A stretch of 8,879 bases of DNA from Candidatus Omnitrophota bacterium (GCA_023142805.1 JAGLIU010000284.1:1-8879); one strand, 5' to 3'. Counted from the first letter of the stretch, positions 1 through 6,527 are shown. The notes: generated by a model not told the origin, from the sequence alone. Program-made: numbers and translations.

Positions 1-11
1 GTTTTTTTATC

Positions 12-104
12 TGGCGGAGAGGGAGAGATTCGAACTCTCGGTGGAGTATAACCCCCACGGCGGTTTAGCAAACCACTGCACTAAGCCAACTATGCGACCT
101 CTCC
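12..104 (-). tRNA. tRNA-Ser (anticodon GCT)
   Basis: Type II cloverleaf read on the minus strand. The 7-bp acceptor stem pairs plus-strand bases 98-104 with 16-22. The anticodon stem GTGGT/ACCGC encloses the loop TTGCTAA with anticodon GCT (plus 67-69), which reads AGC/AGU serine codons. A long variable arm with a GTGGG/ACTCCAC-type stem lies at about 40-58, as expected for tRNA-Ser. The T arm GAGAG-TTCGAAT-CTCTC is intact. The discriminator base is G (position 15) and CCA is encoded at 12-14. The gene begins 13 nt after the tadA stop codon on the same strand, so it may be cut from the tadA message. No terminator is visible before the window edge. Confidence 0.96.
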
Positions 105-117
105 GCTAAATGTATTC

Positions 118-567
118 TTATCTCTTATCGAGAAAAAAATCTTGTATAATTATCCGGCATTCCGGTTCCAGAACACCACCTATAACTTCAATTGTGTGGT
201 TTAACAGTCCGGGCTTCATTAAGTTTAAAGCTGATCCACAAGCTCCTGTTTTTAAATCATTTGCCCCATAAACTACTCTTCTAAGTCTGCCCAGAACAAG
301 AGCTCCCGCGCACATTGAACACGGCTCAATTGTAACATAAAGATCACAACCGTTCAATCTTTCGTTTTCAAGATGTGCCGCTGCCTGAGTAATAGCTATC
401 ATCTCAGCATGAGCGGTCGGATCTTTAAGAGTTTTTATCTGATTATGCGCTCTCGCGATCACCTCGTCTTGATAAACTATAACAGCACCAACAGGCACCT
501 CGTCAGCCTCAGCGGCTTTTTCGGCTTCAATAAGTGCCATTTTCATATATATTTCGTGTGTGTTCAT
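118..567 (-). CDS. tadA: tRNA(Arg) adenosine-34 deaminase TadA
   Basis: This 149-residue cytidine-deaminase-fold protein converts A34 to inosine in the anticodon of tRNA-Arg(ACG) in the cytoplasm. The zinc and catalytic motifs are complete. His53 and the proton-shuttling Glu55 sit in the motif HAEMIAI, and Cys83 and Cys86 sit in the motif PCSMC. The substrate-contacting Asn42 (after ARAH) and the early motif VPVGAVIV are also present. Length is normal for the family. The ATG at 567 is 5 nt behind the stop of the upstream receiver-domain gene and has no clear Shine-Dalgarno sequence, so translation is probably coupled to that gene. Met8 and Met10 are possible later starts. The tRNA-Ser gene follows 13 nt downstream. 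TadA next to tRNA-Ser is an arrangement known from other bacteria, for example Bacillus subtilis, although there the tRNA is upstream. Confidence 0.96.
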   Translation of the reverse strand: MNTHEIYMKMALIEAEKAAEADEVPVGAVIVYQDEVIARAHNQIKTLKDPTAHAEMIAITQAAAHLENERLNGCDLYVTIEPCSMCAGALVLGRLRRVVYGANDLKTGACGSALNLMKPGLLNHTIEVIGGVLEPECRIIIQDFFLDKR

Positions 568-572
568 AACGA

Positions 573-956
573 TCAGATATTCAATACAGCTTTTTTCAGG
601 TTGTCTTCGAGTTCCTTAAGTGAAACCGGTTTTTCCATCATAGAGATCTTAGGATATGTTATTACTGATTCGGCATCTTTTAACTCACTAAAAGCAGTGC
701 ACATAATAATAGGTATTATTTTATTCATTTCTCTTATTTTTTCAATTACCTGATATCCATTTGCATTCGGCATCTTTATATCAAGAATAATAGCATCAAG
801 ATCATCCCATTCACCCAACATCCTGATAGCTTCTTCACCGTCTCGTGCTTCAATGGCCGTAAAACCACATCTATCCACAACTCCACAGAAAAGATCTCTT
901 ACCCCTTTTTCGTCTTCTACTACCAATACTCTACTAATGTGATCATCCTCCCGCAT
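573..956 (-). CDS. Stand-alone response regulator receiver protein (CheY/Spo0F-like)
   Basis: This 127-residue protein is a single receiver domain with no output domain. The sequence shows strand 1 (motif RVLVVEDE) with acidic Glu14/Asp15 for Mg2+ binding. The phospho-acceptor Asp59 is in the motif ILDIKMPN, the switch Thr87 is in the motif MCTAFS, and the conserved Lys109-Pro110 is in the motif MEKPVS. It should accept phosphate from a histidine kinase and act by protein contact; no kinase is in the window, so its pathway is unknown. The reading frame stays open upstream to a TTG at 1052. The ATG at 956 is preferred because AGGAAG lies 8 nt before it, the fold begins right after it, and the upstream stretch overlaps a promoter-like sequence (1024-1052). 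It ends 5 nt before tadA, so the two are probably co-transcribed. Confidence 0.9.
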   Translation of the reverse strand: MREDDHISRVLVVEDEKGVRDLFCGVVDRCGFTAIEARDGEEAIRMLGEWDDLDAIILDIKMPNANGYQVIEKIREMNKIIPIIMCTAFSELKDAESVITYPKISMMEKPVSLKELEDNLKKAVLNI

Positions 957-1023
957 TTTAACAACTTCCTGATATCTTATAAAAGTCGAATCGGATCCAC
1001 TCCAGGACCAAACCATAGCTGTC

Positions 1024-1052
1024 ATTATACCGAATGAACTCCACGGACGCAA
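1024..1052 (-). promoter_or_regulatory. Putative sigma-70-type promoter for receiver protein-tadA-tRNA
   Basis: A perfect -10 hexamer TATAAT (minus strand, plus 1024-1029) lies 17 nt after a poor -35 hexamer TTGCGT (1047-1052). Transcription would begin near 1017, giving a leader of about 60 nt before the ATG at 956. The match rests mainly on the -10 box. Confidence 0.4.
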
Positions 1053-1236
1053 GTGGAAGGATATTGATGTTTAAGAATGGACTCTCAAATGAAAAATAAT
1101 AAATTTATAAAGTCAGACTGATCATCTGAACCCTATTTTTTAGCAGCAGGCCTGAACAAGTAAGATTAAAACTAATTCAGAAAGCATACCGTTTTAATAA
1201 CGCGAAATGTCATTATCGGCTGCCCTTATTTCTTGT

Positions 1237-1452
1237 CTAAATCAACGCTTTTTCTCTAAGCTTCATAACAATAAAAACAACAAAGAACAGAATAGTCCCC
1301 ACCGCTATTCCTCGGGATAACGCGTTGATAAAATTAATACAAAAATTGTTGAATGATAGAAACATATTCGCCGCACCCTCTTCTATAAATAATTTATAGA
1401 GTAGCGAGAGGGAACTCGTGCCTAATATGATCTTGTTCCATAAGGACTTCAT
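1237..1452 (-). CDS. Small putative membrane peptide, hypothetical
   Basis: This 71-codon frame is not recognised as any family. It has a weakly hydrophobic N-terminal half and a clear membrane segment at about residues 47-64 (VGTILFFVVFIVM), followed by a basic tail KLREK, which would place the C-terminus in the cytoplasm. GGTAGG precedes the ATG at 1452 by 7 nt. A second possible start, Met30, has GAGGGTG about 8 nt before it and would give a 42-residue single-span peptide. It lies 83 nt behind glnK on the same strand, separated by a strong RNA hairpin (1473-1520), so it may be the last member of the ammonium operon. The position and ribosome binding site support a real gene, but an accidental ORF cannot be excluded. 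Confidence 0.45.
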   Translation of the reverse strand: MKSLWNKIILGTSSLSLLYKLFIEEGAANMFLSFNNFCINFINALSRGIAVGTILFFVVFIVMKLREKALI

Positions 1453-1472
1453 AGTTATACCTACCGGTTTAT

Positions 1473-1520
1473 GGTAAACACAAGGTCATGTTCATACGAC
1501 AACACAACCTTGCGTTCACC
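1473..1520 (-). other. Long RNA hairpin between glnK and the small membrane ORF
   Basis: On the minus-strand transcript, 20 nt (plus 1501-1520) pair without a gap to 20 nt (plus 1473-1492) around an 8-nt loop. Sixteen pairs are Watson-Crick and four are G-U. Because the G-U pairs become A-C on the other strand, the structure favours the minus-strand RNA. No run of T follows, so it is not a standard intrinsic terminator. It starts 15 nt after the glnK stop and ends 20 nt before the next ATG. It could stabilise the 3' end of the amt-glnK message or control the downstream ORF. Confidence 0.7.
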
Positions 1521-1535
1521 GTTCAAAACATTTCG

Positions 1536-1877
1536 TTATCCAATAGCATCCTTACCTAATTCACCGGTACGAATACGAATACACTCTGATAAGTCAAGAA
1601 CCATAATTTTGCCGTCACCAATATTGCCGGTTTTAGCCCCCCGTATTATCGCTTTAATTGTCGCGTCCGCAAATTCGTCATTAACCGCTATCTCAAGACG
1701 AACTTTTTTCAAAAGGTTGACCTCATATAGAACCCCTCTATAAGTTTCCGTAAACCCTTTTTGTTGTCCGCACCCTAAAGCGTTTGTTACTGTCATTTTA
1801 TGGATTTCCGCGTCAAAAAGGGCCTTTTTGACATCTGTCAGCTTGTGTGGTTGAATCATCGCGATTATAAGTTTCAT
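1536..1877 (-). CDS. glnK: P-II nitrogen regulatory protein GlnK
   Basis: This 113-residue protein of typical P-II length is a cytoplasmic trimer that binds ATP/ADP and 2-oxoglutarate and plugs the Amt channel when nitrogen is plentiful. The T-loop (residues about 37-55) contains the motif ETYRGVLYEV with Tyr51, the uridylylation site of the enterobacterial homologues. The B-loop is TGNIGDGK (residues 83-90) and the C-terminal motif contains RTGE (residues 103-106). The N-terminal IIAMIQPHKL is the usual first strand with its effector contacts. AGGAGGTG overlaps the amt stop codon 5 nt before the ATG at 1877, so amt and glnK are tightly coupled. The linkage to amt supports glnK rather than glnB. 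Whether it is uridylylated depends on a GlnD elsewhere in the genome. Confidence 0.96.
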   Translation of the reverse strand: MKLIIAMIQPHKLTDVKKALFDAEIHKMTVTNALGCGQQKGFTETYRGVLYEVNLLKKVRLEIAVNDEFADATIKAIIRGAKTGNIGDGKIMVLDLSECIRIRTGELGKDAIG

Positions 1878-1888
1878 ATTTCACCTCC

Positions 1889-3226
1889 TTATTTCGTAGT
1901 AAAGATCTGGAACCCTGAATAGGCTTCCATACCATGTTCGTCAATATCCAGCCCTTTTAGTTCTTCTTTTTCAGTTACCCTGAGACCTATTGTTTTTTTG
2001 ATGATAAAGAATAGTGTAAAAGCCGTACCAAAAACCCAGACAAACACAGAAAGTACTCCTGTGAGCTGTGTTACCAACTGTGATATCCCGCCTCCAAAAA
2101 ACAGACCGTTAACACCACCATAAGCTTTTTCCGCGAATAATCCCGCGGCTAAAGTTCCCCAGGCACCACAAACACCATGTACAGAGATCGCGCCTACCGG
2201 GTCATCTACTTTAAGTACTTTATCGAGAAATTCAACACTCAAAACAACGAGAACTCCAGCGATAGCCCCTATTAATATAGCACTTGTTGGTGAAACATTA
2301 GCGCAAGGCGCGGTAATCGCCACAAGCCCGGCCAAGGCCCCGTTGAGTGACATACTTATATCGGGTTTACCAAACTGTGTCCACACTGTGATCATAGCGG
2401 CTATTGCTCCGGCCGCGGCGGCAAGATTGGTCGTCACAGCGACAATCGCGATACTCAAATCCGTACCCGCTGTGGTACTCCCGGCATTGAACCCGAACCA
2501 CGCGAACCAGAGTATAAAAACACCCAGTGCCGCTAACGGAATATTGTGACCCGTTATAGCGTTAGAGGTCCCATCCTTATTATATTTACCCAACCTCGGC
2601 CCCAAAAGAATAGCTCCGGCCAACGCGGCCCAACCACCAACGGAGTGTACAACCGTTGAACCGGCAAAATCTATGAACCCCTTGGAAGATAACCAGCCTC
2701 CGCCCCAGATCCAGTGCCCGACTACAGGATATATAAAAGCTGTAATGAATACACTATAGACCAGGTAAGATTTAAACTTTGTCCTTTCTGCCATAGCACC
2801 GGAAACGATGGTCGCTGCCGTCGCCGCGAATACTACCTGGAACATCCAAAAAGCAAATGTCCACAACCCTTTAGCTGTTGCCGGGTCAGCGGTAGATCCT
2901 AAAAATGAGTCCGTACCAATAAACCCAAAGGCACTTTTCCCGAACATGATACCAAATCCGATGATCCAAAACGCTATAGACCCTACCGAAAAATCCATAA
3001 GGTTTTTCATCATTATGTTACATGCGTTCTTTGCTCTGGTAAAGCCGGTCTCTACCATGGCAAATCCAGCCTGCATAAAAAACACCAGAAATGCCGCTAA
3101 CAATGTCCATACCGTGTTAATAGCAACTTCGTTGCTCGCCGCGGTGGCACCTTCCGCCCAAGAAACAGTAGTAAAACTTAACAACGCTATCGGAAGTATC
3201 TTCAATATTTTCTTCCAAATTTTCAT
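1889..3226 (-). CDS. amt: Ammonium transporter Amt
   Basis: This 445-residue protein of the Amt/Mep/Rh family is a trimeric inner-membrane ammonium channel. A signal-like N-terminus (residues 1-24, ending VSWA) is followed by eleven expected membrane segments. The family motif MAER is at residues 145-148. The motif DFAGSTVVH gives Asp186 and the first pore histidine His194, and the motif ISVHGVCGAWG gives the second, His350. The motif WFGFNAGS spans residues 243-250. An open frame extends upstream to 3286 and would overlap the porin gene. The ATG at 3226 is chosen because AGGAGG sits 4 nt before it and the signal peptide starts there. The cytoplasmic C-terminal tail (about 411-445) is the region that meets GlnK in homologues. 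It lies 49 nt after the porin stop and 11 nt before glnK. Confidence 0.96.
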   Translation of the reverse strand: MKIWKKILKILPIALLSFTTVSWAEGATAASNEVAINTVWTLLAAFLVFFMQAGFAMVETGFTRAKNACNIMMKNLMDFSVGSIAFWIIGFGIMFGKSAFGFIGTDSFLGSTADPATAKGLWTFAFWMFQVVFAATAATIVSGAMAERTKFKSYLVYSVFITAFIYPVVGHWIWGGGWLSSKGFIDFAGSTVVHSVGGWAALAGAILLGPRLGKYNKDGTSNAITGHNIPLAALGVFILWFAWFGFNAGSTTAGTDLSIAIVAVTTNLAAAAGAIAAMITVWTQFGKPDISMSLNGALAGLVAITAPCANVSPTSAILIGAIAGVLVVLSVEFLDKVLKVDDPVGAISVHGVCGAWGTLAAGLFAEKAYGGVNGLFFGGGISQLVTQLTGVLSVFVWVFGTAFTLFFIIKKTIGLRVTEKEELKGLDIDEHGMEAYSGFQIFTTK

Positions 3227-3244
3227 AATTCCTCCTCTCTTTCC

Positions 3245-3262
3245 CCCATAGTAAATTATGGG
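3245..3262 (-). other. Small hairpin in the porin-amt gap
   Basis: A perfect 6-bp stem, CCCATA/TATGGG with a 6-nt loop, sits between the porin stop and the amt ribosome binding site. No T-run follows. It may mark RNA processing or uneven expression of the two genes, but it is short and could be chance. Confidence 0.3.
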
Positions 3263-3275
3263 TCCTTCTCTTTGG

Positions 3276-4097
3276 TTAGTAAGCAAAGCCTATAGAAAGC
3301 CCTCCATAAAACTCGTTAGTCTGGGCATCTCCATATGTATCTCTATCCAGAATTACGGAATATCCTACACTCGGAGTAACCGTAAAATATGTCAGGACCG
3401 GAATACTTACACCACCTGAAAAATTCATATCACTCCAACCCGACGCTGTTGTCCACTGCTCATCGTTGTAGGCGATGGTCATTCCCAAATCCGCGCTTAT
3501 ACCTTGTTCAAACTCAAAGGTATGACCGATCCCTGCCTGGTAATACGAACCTTTCCCGTCTTCAACATCCCAATACCATGTAAAGGAAGGCTGTAAAAGA
3601 CAATCATATGAAGCCCCCACATACACTTCATGAGTATCAAACCCGTTTGAATCCCAATCCACGTTAGGAAAAGTGTAATAGGTGTATCCTATAGACACTC
3701 CCAACGGCTCCAGATATTCCCAGCTATCAGAACCCATCAGCCCCAAAAGTTCAGCCGGACTGAAACTATAATCAATCGTATAGTCCACTTCGGTATATTC
3801 GGAATACCTACCGCCATCCTTAGACTTATCGTTGTTGAGTGTATAGCTGGTCCATAAATCTAAGGTAATGCCATATTTAGAGAGAGAATAATCGTTCTGT
3901 AAAACCGGTTCCTCTCCGAGGTTCTGTCCCCGCCAAATATATTTTGTACAAAAATCATTGCTAACTGATATATCAGGCATCCATTCGGCCTTTTCCGGCA
4001 AAAAACCTTCTTCAGCAAAACCATTACCAACACATATAAATAACGCTAAAACCAGCGTTAATATTGCTTTATAAATTACTTCCGTTTTTCTAAACAT
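3276..4097 (-). CDS. TorF/Gcw_chp-like putative outer-membrane porin
   Basis: This 273-residue protein has an N-terminal signal peptide (residues 1-28: basic start, hydrophobic core, GNGFA before the cut). The mature part is rich in alternating aromatic and polar residues and ends in an aromatic residue (GFAY), as outer-membrane beta-barrels do. The motif SNDFCTKYIWRGQ (residues 46-58) matches the SND...WRG signature remembered for the Gcw_chp/TorF family of putative porins, which is often found beside amt and glnK. An outer-membrane channel that helps ammonium or another nitrogen compound reach Amt is therefore an inference from context; no substrate can be read from the sequence. The ATG at 4097 is preceded by AAGGATGG at a rather long spacing. 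It appears to be the first gene of the porin-amt-glnK operon. Confidence 0.8.
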   Translation of the reverse strand: MFRKTEVIYKAILTLVLALFICVGNGFAEEGFLPEKAEWMPDISVSNDFCTKYIWRGQNLGEEPVLQNDYSLSKYGITLDLWTSYTLNNDKSKDGGRYSEYTEVDYTIDYSFSPAELLGLMGSDSWEYLEPLGVSIGYTYYTFPNVDWDSNGFDTHEVYVGASYDCLLQPSFTWYWDVEDGKGSYYQAGIGHTFEFEQGISADLGMTIAYNDEQWTTASGWSDMNFSGGVSIPVLTYFTVTPSVGYSVILDRDTYGDAQTNEFYGGLSIGFAY

Positions 4098-4181
4098 TGT
4101 TCTACCATCCTTACTTTGTTTACAATTTTCTGATCAACATCTTCATTTTTAATCAAGATCAACTTTTCAACTTTCAAAATT

Positions 4182-4374
4182 TTAATAAATTCTCCACAAC
4201 CAATCTTGTTTCACCTCTGAACATCTTCCACACCAGACACTTCCTATAAATTCCACGCTCTTTTTCACGATCCGTGAACTCCGATAGAATCGATCAGTAC
4301 ACTCAGGTCGAATCCAACAAGTCACACAAAACAAGCTCAACAATACTACAAGTACATAATTTGATCTTTTTCAT
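4182..4374 (-). pseudogene. Short ORF with strong ribosome binding site, possibly frameshifted secreted peptide
   Basis: GGGGGGTG lies 5 nt before an ATG at 4374, an excellent Shine-Dalgarno arrangement. In the frame of that ATG the ORF is only 23 codons (stop at 4303-4305) and begins MKKIKLCTCSIVEL. If one base is removed from the A-run just after the ATG, the frame stays open for 62 codons to a TAA at 4182-4184. That version starts with a signal-peptide-like segment (MKRSNYVLVVLLSLFCV), followed by a cysteine- and tryptophan-rich part. Either it is a short leader peptide upstream of the porin operon, a decayed small secreted protein, or a homopolymer sequencing error. No family is recognised, and the second frame may be open by chance. 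Confidence 0.3.
4264..4278. other. 15-bp perfect palindrome
   Basis: TTCACG-ATC-CGTGAA is an exact inverted repeat with a 3-bp centre. It lies about 165 bp upstream of the porin ATG and could be an operator, though a 6-bp half-site is short enough to arise by chance. Confidence 0.3.
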
Positions 4375-4504
4375 TTTTTCACCCCCCTTTGTTTAACTCA
4401 AATTAAATAAAAAAAACACCCTCTGACCCTGCAATAGATCATACGACACCCTAGTCCTAACTTAAACTTTAACTTCAACCCCCTCCACCGGAACAAATCA
4501 GGGA

Positions 4505-4546
4505 TAAAAAAAGCCCCTTTCAAGCTTACTTTGCTTAAAAGAGGCT
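4505..4546 (-). terminator. Rho-independent terminator (distal)
   Basis: On the minus-strand RNA a 14-bp stem (plus 4533-4546 pairing with 4512-4525, two G-U pairs) encloses a 7-nt loop and is followed directly by seven U (plus 4506-4512). It ends transcripts coming from hcp or from the local promoter and separates them from the porin operon. Confidence 0.85.
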
Positions 4547-4633
4547 GCCTCGCCAAAAACTATTATAAAAAAAAGCGCCCATTAACATGGAACGCCTCAT
4601 TGCCTTTTCACATCTATGTGACTTTATTACCAT
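4506..4633 (-). ncRNA. Candidate small RNA downstream of hcp
   Basis: A promoter-like sequence (4640-4666) would start a transcript near 4633. This would end after about 65 nt at the first terminator or about 125 nt at the second. The predicted RNA has a small 5' hairpin (TCACA-TAGA-TGTGA, about 4609-4622), then the terminator stems. Short length, own promoter, no ribosome binding site and strong terminator folding fit a small regulatory RNA, or a terminated leader. It does not match any RNA family I can recall, and no target is evident. A frame of 30-40 codons overlaps it but runs into the terminator and has no ribosome binding site. Confidence 0.35.
4567..4597 (-). terminator. Rho-independent terminator (proximal)
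   Basis: On the minus-strand RNA, AGGCGTTCCAT pairs with ATGGGCGCTT around the loop GTTA with a single bulged U, followed by eight U (plus 4567-4574). It lies 20 nt before a second, stronger terminator. Confidence 0.7.
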
Positions 4634-4639
4634 CGTCAT

Positions 4640-4666
4640 ATTATCACACATAATTTCATCTGTCAA
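4640..4666 (-). promoter_or_regulatory. Promoter-like sequence 3' of hcp
   Basis: A perfect -35 TTGACA (plus 4661-4666) is followed at a 15-nt spacing by GATAAT with TGT just before it (extended -10 type), or at 17 nt by TAATAT. The spacing to the better -10 box is shorter than ideal. It points toward the tandem terminators at 4597-4505 and not at an obvious gene. Confidence 0.5.
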
Positions 4667-4789
4667 GATTTTTTTACATGTTGTTTTGAATCTTGGTCTT
4701 TTGAAAAATCTGCTTTGAAATTTCTCTGGATAAAAAATATTTGATGTCTTACACAAGCATTGTTTCTTCGGATCTTGACATGTAATAGC

Positions 4790-4828
4790 GAGGAGACCTT
4801 CTCCTGTTATTAAAAAGAAGGACTCCTC
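4790..4828 (-). other. Hairpin just downstream of the hcp stop codon
   Basis: GAGGAGTCCTTCT pairs with AGAAGGTCTCCTC in minus-strand RNA with only a central T-T mismatch and a 13-nt loop. It begins 13 nt after the hcp stop. The following bases are not T-rich, so it looks like a 3'-UTR stabilising or pausing structure more than an intrinsic terminator. Confidence 0.6.
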
Positions 4829-4841
4829 AGGCATTTTAGAA

Positions 4842-6455
4842 TTATCCAATCATTGCTTGGATATCATCTTCAACGTTCGTTATACCCCCTATCCCAAAGT
4901 TTTCTACAAGTACCTTTACAACCGCCGGCGAAAGAAATGCCGGGATCGTTGGGCCAAGATGAACATTTTTTACTCCAAGATGGAGAAGGGCCAACAATAC
5001 CGCTACGGCTTTTTGCTCATACCACGCGACATTATAAACAATCGGCAATTTATTGACGTCATCAAGCCCAAATACCTCCTTAAGCTTAAGAGCAATTACC
5101 ACAAGTGAATAACAATCATTACACTGACCCGCATCCAAAACACGAGGGATCCCGTCTATATCACCAAGACTTAATTTGTTGTACCGATATTTAGCGCAAC
5201 CGGCCGTCAGAATAATAACATCTTTGGACAGTTTTTGGGCAAATTCCGTGTAATAATTTCTGTCCTTTTGCCTGCCGTCACAACCAGCCATTACAACGAA
5301 CTTTTTGATCGCACCCGACTTAATGGCATCAACTACCTTATCTGCCAAGGCAAGTACTTGACTATGAGCAAATCCGCCGACAATTTTACCGGTTTCAATT
5401 TCCGTTGGTGATTGGCAGCTTTTAGCCATTTCGATCGCTTCGGAAAAATTCTTTACACCATCAACTTCTCTGTCAGGAATGTGTTTGACATCTGGGAAAG
5501 CAACGTTTCCTGTAGTAAAAACCCTGTCTTTATATGCATCTTTTGGAGGGATAAGACAATTTGTAGTCATTACGATAGGACCATTGAAAGACGCGAACTC
5601 TTTGTCCTGAAGCCACCACGCGTTCCCATAATTTCCAAAAAAGTGATCGTATTTCTTGAAAGCGGGATAGTAATTCGCGGGAAGCATTTCGCCGTGGGTA
5701 TAAACATCTATCCCGGTTCCTTTAGTTTGTTCAAGAAGTTCCTCCATGTCCTTTAAATCATGTCCTGAAATAAGAATACCCGGATTTTTGCCGACACCGA
5801 TATTTACTTCTGATATTTCAGGGTTACCGTATGTTTCGGTGTTTGCCTTGTCCAGAATAGCCATAGCCTTTACGGCCGTTTCACCCGCTCTCAAAACGTT
5901 AGCGACCATATCTTCTTGACTCAGATCTTTTGTGGTCGAAACCAACCCTCCTATAAGATAGTCAAAGACGGACTGATCCTCGAAACCAAGCAAAGCGGCA
6001 TGATCCGCGTAAGCGGCAATTCCCTTGAGACCGTAAATTAAAAGTTCACGTAATGAACGAATATCTTCATTTTCCGTAGCGAGAACACCGATCGTTACGG
6101 ATTTCTCAAGAAATTCATCCTTGGTTTTGGCATTCCAAATAGCACAATCGTGGAAAGCATCTGTAACATTGTATTTCTCTTTGATCTTATCACGAAGAGC
6201 CAGCCCTTGTTTGATAATGTCTAAGAGACGATCATCATCAAAACTAACATTTGTAATAGTCGTAAAAAGAGCTTTCGCGACATAATGGCCAACTTCCTTG
6301 TCAACAGTACCCGCCTTTTCCGCAACCACAGAAAGCCCCTTTGAAACATAGATCAAAAGGTCCTGCAAGTTTGCGGTAGTACCTTTTTTACCGCAGATAC
6401 CATTAACTGTACAACCCTGGTTTTTTAGTGTTTCCTGACATTGATAACAAAACAT
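4842..6455 (-). CDS. hcp: Hybrid cluster protein (hydroxylamine reductase)
   Basis: This 537-residue cytoplasmic iron-sulfur enzyme reduces hydroxylamine to ammonia in vitro and is linked to NO reduction and nitrosative-stress defence in vivo. The N-terminal cubane ligands are Cys3, Cys6, Cys15 and Cys21, the closely spaced pattern of anaerobe-type Hcp. All hybrid-cluster ligands are present: His232, Glu256, Cys300, Cys392, Cys420, Cys445, Glu480 and Lys482. These line up with the Desulfovibrio vulgaris residues 244, 268, 312, 406, 434, 459, 494 and 496 at steady offsets of 12 and 14. AAAGGAGG precedes the ATG at 6455 by 3 nt. It follows the cupin gene by 72 nt with no clear terminator between, so it probably belongs to the Rrf2-controlled operon. 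No NADH-oxidoreductase partner (Hcr) is in the window. Confidence 0.97.
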   Translation of the reverse strand: MFCYQCQETLKNQGCTVNGICGKKGTTANLQDLLIYVSKGLSVVAEKAGTVDKEVGHYVAKALFTTITNVSFDDDRLLDIIKQGLALRDKIKEKYNVTDAFHDCAIWNAKTKDEFLEKSVTIGVLATENEDIRSLRELLIYGLKGIAAYADHAALLGFEDQSVFDYLIGGLVSTTKDLSQEDMVANVLRAGETAVKAMAILDKANTETYGNPEISEVNIGVGKNPGILISGHDLKDMEELLEQTKGTGIDVYTHGEMLPANYYPAFKKYDHFFGNYGNAWWLQDKEFASFNGPIVMTTNCLIPPKDAYKDRVFTTGNVAFPDVKHIPDREVDGVKNFSEAIEMAKSCQSPTEIETGKIVGGFAHSQVLALADKVVDAIKSGAIKKFVVMAGCDGRQKDRNYYTEFAQKLSKDVIILTAGCAKYRYNKLSLGDIDGIPRVLDAGQCNDCYSLVVIALKLKEVFGLDDVNKLPIVYNVAWYEQKAVAVLLALLHLGVKNVHLGPTIPAFLSPAVVKVLVENFGIGGITNVEDDIQAMIG

Positions 6456-6527
6456 AATCCTCCTTTTTCAGTAAAAACATTTAAACTGTTTTTTTACACT
6501 CTATAGCAACTTTTTGTACTATCTTGT

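Larger units (their letters stand above)
4098..4841. other. 744-bp region without a confident gene between hcp and the porin
   Basis: Read on the minus strand, the region holds in order: a hairpin behind hcp (4790-4828), a promoter-like sequence (4640-4666), two intrinsic terminators (4567-4597 and 4505-4546), hexamer repeats and an imperfect dyad (4442-4478), a short ORF with a strong ribosome binding site (start 4374), and a 15-bp palindrome (4264-4278). No convincing promoter for the porin operon was found. No sigma-54 site of the TGGCAC-N5-TTGC type was seen on the minus strand. Confidence 0.6.

Noticed and set aside
957..1052. N-terminal extension of the receiver protein
   Set aside because: It would start with TTG in the -35 box, lacks a ribosome binding site and adds residues outside the receiver fold.
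1100..1140. Terminator after the small membrane ORF
   Set aside because: The TCAGA/TCTGA stem is only 5-6 bp with a bulge and lies about 100 bp past the stop; too weak to call.
3227..3286. Longer Amt start overlapping the porin gene
   Set aside because: The ATG at 3226 has a near-perfect ribosome binding site and begins a signal-like sequence; the extension is unlike a secreted N-terminus.
4098..4500. Sigma-54 promoter for the porin-amt-glnK operon
   Set aside because: No TGGCAC-N5-TTGC match was found on the minus strand; the closest TTGCA lacks the -24 element.
4535..4849. 104-codon minus-strand frame downstream of hcp
   Set aside because: It needs a TTG start inside hcp, runs through a hairpin, a promoter-like sequence and two terminators, has no domain-like pattern and is better explained as non-coding.
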